From the NCBI GenBank assembly GCA_035283845.1, contig DATESZ010000120.1, positions 1 through 6,315 of the forward strand: DNA of 6,315 nucleotides. The letters are read 5' to 3'. Numbering within the stretch: position 1 is the first letter of the stretch; each line of letters opens with the position of its first letter. The position numbers and the translations under genes are program-made. This DNA comes from DATESZ01 sp035283845 (GTDB lineage Bacteria; Desulfobacterota; Syntrophia; Syntrophales; JACQWR01). The notes under the pieces are model-generated. The model ran no database searches and had not been told where the DNA came from. It was given only the letters and a program-made list of their open reading frames with translations. This document shows, in pieces, positions 1 through 5,600 of this stretch.

Positions 1-11
1 TGTGTAGCCAT
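1..11 (-). CDS. First codons of an unidentified minus-strand gene (runs off the left edge)
   Basis: Only the start is inside the window. On the minus strand an AAAGGAG motif is followed after seven bases by ATG GCT ACA CA, giving Met-Ala-Thr and then an incomplete codon. An in-frame ATG two codons upstream is only one base from the Shine-Dalgarno sequence, so the inner ATG is the better start. The gene lies downstream of and in the same direction as the cyclo-ligase gene, so the two could be co-transcribed. The product cannot be identified from three residues. In related bacteria genes such as ribonuclease Y can sit near this cyclo-ligase, but nothing here tests that. Confidence 0.4.
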
Positions 12-52
12 TTTCATTCTCCTTTGTGTCGGGCACCGTCATGAGGGTTTCA
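10..52. repeat. Direct repeat, copy A (43 bp)
   Basis: This stretch matches 119-161 at 41 of 43 positions, by eye; the two mismatches are T/A and C/T in the middle. On the minus strand it contains the Shine-Dalgarno sequence of the left-edge gene and ends one base into its start codon region. The copy therefore looks like native leader DNA that was duplicated when the 66-bp palindromic segment between the copies was gained. Confidence 0.85.
19..25 (-). promoter_or_regulatory. Ribosome binding site of the left-edge gene
   Basis: Read on the minus strand this is AAAGGAG, close to the ideal anti-16S complement, seven bases before ATG. It lies inside the direct repeat, so an identical second copy exists at 128-134, upstream of the palindromic insert. 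Confidence 0.5.
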
Positions 53-118
53 CCTGAAAATACCTTTCACCCTCCCCCTCACCCCCTCCCCTTGAGGGAG
101 GGGGAAGGGGGAGGGGTA
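53..118. repeat. C/G-rich imperfect palindrome with G-quadruplex-like runs on both strands
   Basis: The core is a C-rich arm (70-92) followed by a G-rich arm (94-116) that are imperfect reverse complements and could fold into a long hairpin. The plus strand has four G-runs of 3, 5, 5 and 4 separated by loops of 1, 2 and 1 bases, and the minus strand has four G-runs separated by loops of 1, 3 and 1, so both strands fit the usual G-quadruplex pattern. In several frames it translates to Pro/Ser/Leu/Gly-rich strings such as PPPSPSLKGRG, which I associate with dispersed palindromic repeats in deltaproteobacteria and other phyla. It encodes no protein of its own that I can support. Confidence 0.7.
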
Positions 119-161
119 ATTTTCATTCTCCTTTGTGACGGGTACCGTCATGAGGGTTTCA
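119..161. repeat. Direct repeat, copy B (43 bp)
   Basis: This is the second copy of the sequence at 10-52 and lies just after the stop codon of the cyclo-ligase gene. On the minus strand it carries a duplicate AAAGGAG followed by ATGAAAAT, which now opens a 15-codon reading frame (126 down to 79) through the palindrome. That frame is probably an accident of the duplication. Confidence 0.85.
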
Positions 162-166
162 TGACG
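146..166 (-). terminator. Stem-loop just downstream of the cyclo-ligase stop codon (weak terminator candidate)
   Basis: A perfect 8-bp inverted repeat (cgtcatga / tcatgacg) surrounds a 5-base loop and starts three bases after the stop codon. It is not followed by a T-run on the minus strand, so it does not meet the criteria for a strong intrinsic terminator. It could be a 3' stabilising hairpin or leave partial read-through into the left-edge gene. Copy A of the repeat lacks the second arm, so this hairpin is unique to copy B. Confidence 0.3.
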
Positions 167-168
167 AG

Positions 169-756
169 TTATGCAGGCATACGCACCGTTTTGATGTATT
201 CATCCTCCGTGACAATCCCATCCACGGCCTTATCGTATTTGTTTATGGGAATTTCCGGAATTATCTGGCAGGAAAAGGCGAGTCCGATCTTTGGCGCATC
301 CATATCGGCTAAAAAACGATCGTAATATCCGCCTCCGTACCCGATACGGTATCCCCTTCTGTCAAAGGCAACAGCCGGCACTACCACAAGATCAATCTCC
401 TGCTTTCCCGCAGGTTGCAGGAGGTCCCGCTTCGGTTCCCGGATGCCGAAATAGCCCGGTTCCAGATCATCAAATGTCTCAATGGCAAATATTTCCAGTT
501 CCCTGGTCCCGGGTTTACAGAGGGGCGCCATGACTATTTTTTCATGTTTCCACGCCCATCTTATTATATAGTCAGCGTTCACCTCGCTGCCGAAACTTAA
601 AAAAATCATCAGGGAAGAACAACTGTTAACCATGTCCAGGCCGGTAAACATGTCACAAATAACCTTGCTCATGCTTACTATCTTTTCCTGCGGCATGGCA
701 TTTCTAATAGCAAGGATATTTTTTCTTATCTCCTTTTTCTCTTCATTAATCATCAT
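169..756 (-). CDS. 5-formyltetrahydrofolate cyclo-ligase (5,10-methenyltetrahydrofolate synthetase)
   Basis: This cytosolic enzyme of one-carbon metabolism uses ATP to convert 5-formyl-THF to 5,10-methenyl-THF. The 195-residue length is normal for the family. Visible hallmarks are the basic N-terminal KKEIRK (residues 7-12), the SFGSEVN strand with its acidic residue near 58, FGIREP (103-108), VVVPAVAFD (124-132) and the signature RIGYGGGYYDRFL (137-149), the nucleotide-binding loop. A late DGIVTEDEYI (179-188) is also typical. The start is supported by AGGTG ending four bases upstream; the second codon is also ATG, so either could be used. Upstream are a TTGTCA/TTTAAT promoter candidate and an AT-rich palindrome. 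The gene appears intact and unrelated in function to the defence-like genes to its right. Family names in use are fau, ygfA and MTHFS, and I assign no symbol. Confidence 0.95.
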   Translation of the reverse strand: MMINEEKKEIRKNILAIRNAMPQEKIVSMSKVICDMFTGLDMVNSCSSLMIFLSFGSEVNADYIIRWAWKHEKIVMAPLCKPGTRELEIFAIETFDDLEPGYFGIREPKRDLLQPAGKQEIDLVVVPAVAFDRRGYRIGYGGGYYDRFLADMDAPKIGLAFSCQIIPEIPINKYDKAVDGIVTEDEYIKTVRMPA

Positions 757-801
757 CGGTCACCTTTCCCGGTTTTGTACTATTTTTTCTATCAAATCAG
801 A

Positions 802-831
802 AAGTTAATTAAAAGTAATTTTAATTAACTT
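802..831. promoter_or_regulatory. Perfect AT-rich inverted repeat in the divergent intergenic region (operator candidate)
   Basis: Two perfectly complementary 13-base arms (802-814 and 819-831) flank a four-base centre, gtaa. The site fills the spacer of the minus-strand cyclo-ligase promoter and overlaps the -35 of a plus-strand promoter candidate. A protein dimer bound there could control both directions. Alternatives are a transcript hairpin or a chance AT-rich dyad, though 13 of 13 matching pairs makes chance unlikely. Confidence 0.55.
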
Positions 832-836
832 GACAA
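808..836 (-). promoter_or_regulatory. Candidate promoter of the cyclo-ligase gene
   Basis: On the minus strand TTGTCA (836-831) is followed after 17 bases by TTTAAT (813-808), a reasonable sigma-70 match. It would start transcription around position 801, about 45 bases before the ATG. The spacer consists largely of the perfect palindrome at 802-831. Confidence 0.45.
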
Positions 837-857
837 GCAAGGTATGCCCTGTATATC
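830..857 (+). promoter_or_regulatory. Possible upstream plus-strand promoter
   Basis: TTGACA (830-835) is a perfect -35 element, followed after 16 bases by TATATC (852-857), a weaker -10. Transcripts would have a leader of about 180 bases before the regulator gene. It would be an alternative to, or work together with, the proximal promoter at 1010-1038. Confidence 0.3.
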
Positions 858-1009
858 ATGCAAAGTCAGCATAACCGGAATATATCCAACTATTTGAATG
901 TCCTGTGACTTATCAAGCCCTCCTCTAATGTGAATCATCCCGAAACGAAGCCCACAAACGCAAAAATTAAATTTAATGACGATGGAGTAGAAGAGAAGCG
1001 AAATATCGC

Positions 1010-1038
1010 TTGCGCTATTCGCGAATTGCGAATAGAAT
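1010..1038 (+). promoter_or_regulatory. Candidate proximal promoter of the regulator/NTase operon, predicting a leaderless transcript
   Basis: TTGCGC (1010-1015), 17 bases and TAGAAT (1033-1038) match the sigma-70 pattern, with the -10 at five of six positions. Transcription would be expected to begin about seven bases after the -10, which is the A of the ATG at 1045. No Shine-Dalgarno sequence precedes that ATG, which agrees with leaderless translation. Confidence 0.45.
1015..1035. promoter_or_regulatory. Perfect dyad between -35 and -10 (autoregulatory operator candidate)
   Basis: The arms ctattcgc (1015-1022) and gcgaatag (1028-1035) are perfect reverse complements around gaatt. The dyad occupies the spacer of the proximal promoter, the classic position for a repressor that blocks RNA polymerase. 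The first gene of the operon encodes a winged-helix protein, so autoregulation is the simplest inference. Confidence 0.5.
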
Positions 1039-1044
1039 CCAGCC

Positions 1045-1557
1045 ATGATTCTCAAACCACAGGACATAGTTATTCTCGTGAAAATTGTCGCTCTGGGCGA
1101 AGGCCAGTGGTCTTATGCATCCCTTGCCGCTGATCTCGCTATGAGCACCTCGGAGATCCATGCCGGTATAAAGCGCGCCGTTACTGCCCGCCTGATGGAT
1201 GCGCAGAGGGGACGCCCCCTTATAAAATCGTTGGAAGAATTCCTCATTCATGGCGTCAAATACGCCTTCCCCCCGGATCATGGCGGCCTGACCAGAGGCA
1301 TCCCCACCGGATATTCCGCCCCCCCTCTCAGGGATATGATTTCTCAACCGAATGAACCACCCCCCGTATGGCCGGACCCGGAAGGCAATACCCGCGGCCA
1401 TGAATTCTCGCCTCTCTACAAGTCCGTCCCGAAGGCTGTCAAAAAGGATAATGCCCTTTATGAATTGCTGGCCATAGTGGACGCGATCCGCGACGGGAGA
1501 GCCCGTGAAAGAGAAATCGCCATCAAGGAACTAAAATTGCGATTAGGATCGGTATGA
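1045..1557 (+). CDS. Winged-helix DNA-binding protein, likely antitoxin/regulator partner of the NTase
   Basis: The 170-residue protein opens with LKPQDIVILVKIVAL and a helix-turn-helix (residues about 5-52), with SYASLAADLAMS as the positioning helix and TSEIHAGIKRAV as the likely recognition helix. The middle (about 70-112) is Gly/Pro-rich, with FPPDHGGLTRGIPTGYSAPP and a VWPDPEG motif. The C-terminus (about 137-168) is helical and charged. I recognise the overall pattern as a conserved uncharacterised family that tends to sit before an NTase gene, but I cannot name it. The ATG at 1045 is the first start after an in-frame TAG at 1033 and has no ribosome binding site. Its stop overlaps the NTase start (ATGA), so the two are probably translated together. 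By analogy with AbiEi-type proteins it may neutralise the NTase and repress its own promoter; that role is inference. Confidence 0.75.
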   Translation: MILKPQDIVILVKIVALGEGQWSYASLAADLAMSTSEIHAGIKRAVTARLMDAQRGRPLIKSLEEFLIHGVKYAFPPDHGGLTRGIPTGYSAPPLRDMISQPNEPPPVWPDPEGNTRGHEFSPLYKSVPKAVKKDNALYELLAIVDAIRDGRAREREIAIKELKLRLGSV

Positions 1558-2261
1558 TCAATAACAAAGACATCAATATCCGGTTGATTATCCATGTCGC
1601 CAAATGTCTCGGCGATCTGAGAAAGAAGGTTGTTTTTGTCGGAGGGTGCGCCACGGGTCTGTTCATCACAGATCCCGCCATGCCAGAAGTCCGGGCAACA
1701 CAAGACGTGGACGTCATTGTTGAGGTTGTTTCAAGGATGCAGTACTACAATCTTGAAGAAGAGCTCCGGAACAAGGGATTCAAACAGGATATGAGCGAAG
1801 GGGCGCCACTTTGCCGGTGGCTGGTTGACGGCATAAAAGTCGATGTCATGCCTACCCGGGAAGATATTCTTGGCTTCTCCAACCACTGGTATCTGCCCGC
1901 CCTTAAGAATGCTGAAAGTATTGAGTTGGAGAAGGGACTGACGATTCAGCTTGTTTCACCCCCCTATTTTCTGGCAACTAAGGTTGAAGCATTTAGGGGG
2001 CGTGGTGGCGGCGATTATATGGCCAGTCACGACATGGAAGATATAATCACTGTCCTGGATGTCCGCCCCGAAATCATTTCTGAGATCAGGAGTTCATCCG
2101 AAGAATTGAAAACTTTTTTAGCCGACACCTTCCATGTGTTTCTGACCCAGGAAGAATTCCTCGATGCTCTTCCGGGTCATCTGCCCCCTGACCGGGCAAG
2201 CCAGGCGCGGCTGCCCCGGCTCATCAAACGTTTGGAGGAAATAAGTGAAATCCAGAAATAA
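1554..2261 (+). CDS. Nucleotidyltransferase of the AbiEii/MenT-like class (putative toxin)
   Basis: This 235-residue protein has the core of the polymerase-beta-like NTase fold: VGGCATGLFI with G30-G31, then RATQDVDVIVEV with metal ligands D51 and D53, and a third acid D97 in IKVDVMPT. A later segment has K143, D154, D160 and D163 in KVEAFRGRGGGDYMASHDMEDII (named by its residues only), matching the Lys/Asp block of AbiEii and MenT toxins. Known members transfer nucleotides, for example to tRNA, and can arrest growth during phage infection. The start overlaps the previous stop by four bases, with AGGA five bases upstream. All expected catalytic residues are present, so the enzyme looks active. 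It could instead be a non-toxic NTase, because the substrate cannot be read from sequence. Confidence 0.8.
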   Translation: MINNKDINIRLIIHVAKCLGDLRKKVVFVGGCATGLFITDPAMPEVRATQDVDVIVEVVSRMQYYNLEEELRNKGFKQDMSEGAPLCRWLVDGIKVDVMPTREDILGFSNHWYLPALKNAESIELEKGLTIQLVSPPYFLATKVEAFRGRGGGDYMASHDMEDIITVLDVRPEIISEIRSSSEELKTFLADTFHVFLTQEEFLDALPGHLPPDRASQARLPRLIKRLEEISEIQK

Positions 2262-2507
2262 TATGTTTATCATTACATCCTCCAGCGGCTTTTATGGAAT
2301 TCTTCTGCTTCCATGACCACAATAGCAGGACATTGATAATGCTCAGCAAACCGCTCTTTCACTTACTGATAATAAATGGATGGTAAATAACCGCTGAATG
2401 CGTTATAAAATCAATCCTGATGTTGTGGAAATGGGACTGGCCATCTGAGCCTTTACCTTGCGCACAGTTTTTTCCTTCTCTCCGAGGTCAAAGCCCAGGT
2501 AATGTTA

Positions 2508-2516
2508 TGCCATAAT
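2508..2516 (+). promoter_or_regulatory. Weak extended -10 promoter candidate for the large gene
   Basis: TGC followed by CATAAT gives an extended -10 with five of six matches. No good -35 lies 16-18 bases upstream. If used, it predicts a leader of roughly 100 bases. Confidence 0.2.
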
Positions 2517-2571
2517 GGATTTACATAGATAATAATAAGATTGGCGCCCACCGGAAGAGTTTCTCCACCCT

Positions 2572-2584
2572 CCTTCTCAGAAGG
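2572..2584. promoter_or_regulatory. Short perfect dyad upstream of the large gene
   Basis: ccttct and agaagg flank a single central c. It lies 35 bases before the ATG, in the predicted leader or near the promoter. The one-base centre cannot form a hairpin, so a protein site is more plausible than RNA structure, but six-base arms can occur by chance. Confidence 0.2.
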
Positions 2585-2619
2585 GTATCTACCGGACAGC
2601 AAATATCTACGGGGACTTT

Positions 2620-5600
2620 ATGGGAAAATTTATCTTTCGCCATATACCATGCGGACCAGTCGCCAATGAAAGTGAGAGAATAGCTTTAGAGAAGCTCAGG
2701 AACAGGCTTCATGGATATGCCCAAGATGGTCAATGGATATTTCTAACAAACATTCCCCTGTCATTTCATACGCAGGGATACTCAGACGAGATTGACATCA
2801 TAGTAATCTCACCGGGGGGTGTGATAGTTATTGAGGTTAAACACTGGGATGCGTCATTTCTCAGGGAAAAACCAACTATCGTAGAGTCTGAAGCCGAGAA
2901 GTTAAATACCAAAGTGAAAAAGGTTGCCGGCAAACTTCGGCATCTTTTTAACGTGGGCTTTATTGACGGTCGTTTCCTGCTGACCAAAGGGGATTCAAAG
3001 CTATACGGTAAAATAGCGCCACGTCGGGGGGCAACATATTATTCGCTTAATGACTGGAAAGAATTACTGGATGTTGATAAACCTCAACGCTTTGATGATC
3101 AAGGCGTTATTGCAATCTGCAAGGAACTGGAACCAAAAACCAAACTTGCTCTAACTGGCGAAATCAGGACATTCGCCGGGCTTACCAATTTGGAACTTCT
3201 TTCCCACAAGGATGAACGTTTCCATCGGATTTACAAGGGCAAACACCTTACCGATCGTGATAGTGTAATCCTGCATCTTTTTGACCTTTCCGCAACATCT
3301 GAAAAGAACGCTGAAGTACGGGCAAGGCGGGAGTATGATGCCATTCAGAAGTTGCAGAAATCCCCGTACTTGCCGCGGATACTCGATTCGTTCCATTACG
3401 CCTCTGAGTATCCAGGAGAAATCTGTTTCTATTCACTGGTTGACCCGCAAGTGCCTTCACTGGTGGAAAAAGCTAAAGATCGCCATTATCTGATAGAACA
3501 GAGATTGAATGCAGCAGCAAATTGCGCACGGGCTCTATATACTCTACATCAGCCGGAAGACCCCCTTGACCCACCAATAATTCATCGAAATTTAACATCT
3601 CGGAACATTCGTATTCGTAACGATAATCGACCGCTATTCACTGAATTACACATCGCAAAGCTACCAGAAAGTATCACAGTTACCCCCGCCCACAATGTAT
3701 CATTGGATCATGAGGCCACGTTAGCGCCAGAAGTTAGAGCTGGGGGATATAGTGTGGCTGATAAAAGATCAGACGTTTTTTCCCTCTGTACAGCGCTTAC
3801 TGATCTATTTCAGGAGGATCAGAACATAGTCTTTGACGCATTGGAGTTACTGGAGAAAGGGCTCGTCAGCCAGCCCGATGGGCGAATTTCGTTACAGGAA
3901 CTTGCGGATGGCTTTGAAAAACTGGCAGCAAAGTGTTCGAATGTACCTACCGAACAACCCGCTGCCGTACCAGCACATTGCTGGGAAGAAGATTGCATCG
4001 TTTCATTTCAGAATTCTTCATACAGAATTGCAAACCGCTTGGGATCAGGTGGTATAGGGCAAACATTCAAGGTTGTCCAAGTGGATAAGGATGGCAACCA
4101 TGAATATGGCCAGTTTGTTGCCAAGGTGATAGCGGACAATGAGGAAGCAGAATACGCACTAAAGGCCTATCGAAAGGCACGACCACATTCTTCACACCCA
4201 CACCTTGCTGTGATTCATGAAATCGCACCAGAATGGGACCCCGATACCTTTGTTGCACTGATGCGCTGGGTGCCGGGTATGCCACTTTCTGATCTCACCG
4301 GAGTCTTGCCGCTCCATGCCGAGGATCTGGGTGAATCACCCTACGAGGCGCTGGTGCTTGGATGGCTTGTGCATCTTTGCGATGCATTGTTGTCACTGCA
4401 CCGTGCTAATCTGGTGCATGGCGATGTCACCCCGAAAAACATCATTGTATCTGGCGGTGAAGTGACTCTCATAGACTATGATGCCGTGATTGAATCTGGT
4501 TCCAAGCCACGTATTGACAACGCTGCCTATAGCTCTCCAAACGTACAGCAGCATAAGGCGATTGTACCTATGGATGACATATATGCATTGGCAACTACCT
4601 TCTTCCATGTCCTTTTCGAGCGGGATCCGTTCCGCTACGGAGCAGATTTTGATAAATCACGCGGGCCGAACTGGGAAGGTATAGATGGTGCCGAAATACC
4701 GCTTGTCGCACAGTTCCTTCAGAAAGCCACGCATACCGATCCAACGTTGCGCTTCAACAATGGGGCTGAGGCAAAAGCTTTTCTTAATAAGCTAATCATA
4801 CCAGACAGTATAACAAAAGCAAAAAGAACGGCTACTCTCGCCGAGGATCAAGCAGTACAATTGACGCCTAACATTGTACCCAGACTGCTCGATATTCTGC
4901 TCTCTTATCCCGGTTCTCTCAAGGGCAACCGAGAAACACGCGGGCTCGATACCGATTTCGCTGTGGAGACGTACGTTGAAACAGAGCTCGATCAGTCATT
5001 GTATGAAGAAATTATGGAGCGCAAGGTCAATTTAGTAATCCTGTTCGGCAATGCTGGCGACGGTAAAACATCGTTTCTGCAGCACTTAGCAATAAGACTT
5101 GGATTACCCCGGCATAATTCGGCAGAGCGCCTATGGGACCATACATTACCGAATGGTATCAGGATTAAGGCTAATCTTGATGGATCGGCAGCTTTCCGGG
5201 ACCGTTCAGCTACTGAACTTTTAAATGAATTTTTCAAACCATTCCATGATTGCAATCCACCTGAAAACCTTGTCCATCTCATAGCCATAAATAGCGGACC
5301 GCTTCTCAAGTGGCTTGAAGACTATGAATATGAAACTTGCCTGACTGAGCAATTGTTGGCAATACTCGAAGGTGACATATCTCAACTCGACGGTCGCTTC
5401 CGTCTGCTGGATCTAAACAACCGATCTCTTGTCGGCGGCATCAATGAAGAGACTGGCCTTATAACAACCGATTTCATTGACAGCCTGCTATCCAAATTTC
5501 TGGGTAATGAATCACATGACCTCTGGCATGGGTGTTTGACATGCAGCGCTGCCGGGCGGTGTTCTGCATGGGAGTCGGTAAGGGTGCTAAGAGATCCTGA

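Larger units (their letters stand above)
2262..2619. other. 358-bp intergenic region without a convincing gene
   Basis: I see no RNA gene and no strong terminator. A weak hairpin (atggaa/ttccat, 2294-2314, 9-base loop) lies near the left end without a T-run. A 16-codon plus-strand frame at 2398-2448 (RYKINPDVV start) and a minus-strand frame of about 33 codons across 2504-2403 have protein-like composition, but neither is recognisable or has a clear start. They may be remnants of decayed genes or chance. The right part holds a weak promoter candidate and a small dyad before the large gene. Confidence 0.5.

Noticed and set aside
79..126. Fifteen-codon minus-strand frame through the palindrome, preceded by a duplicated AAAGGAG
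   Set aside because: The Shine-Dalgarno sequence is only one base from this ATG, and the peptide is simply the translated repeat.
10..161. Possible CRISPR array start (two similar 43-bp repeats with a 66-bp spacer)
   Set aside because: There are only two copies, the spacer is a low-complexity palindrome, the repeat contains a gene's ribosome site, and no cas gene is present.
930..1133. GTG-started plus-strand frame of 67 codons before and into the regulator gene
   Set aside because: It overlaps the better-supported regulator start and promoter, and its composition in the overlap is explained by the other frame.
1015..1401. Minus-strand open frame of 128 codons opposite the regulator gene
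   Set aside because: It lies antisense to a gene with recognisable family features, has no recognisable motif and no good ribosome site, and is a likely shadow.
2294..2314. Hairpin after the NTase gene considered as a terminator
   Set aside because: The stem is only six pairs with a nine-base loop, and no T-run follows.
2398..2448. Sixteen-codon frame beginning MRYKINPDVV, vaguely like the start of a PqqD-type protein
   Set aside because: It is too short, ends at once, has no ribosome binding site, and the resemblance rests on a handful of residues.
2403..2504. Minus-strand frame with YLGFDLGEKEKTVRKV composition
   Set aside because: It looks protein-like but has no suitable start and matches no family I know; at most it is a decayed fragment.
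4992..5309. Minus-strand frame of 105 codons opposite the P-loop region
   Set aside because: The opposite strand encodes a clear Walker A motif, and the antisense frame has no family features.
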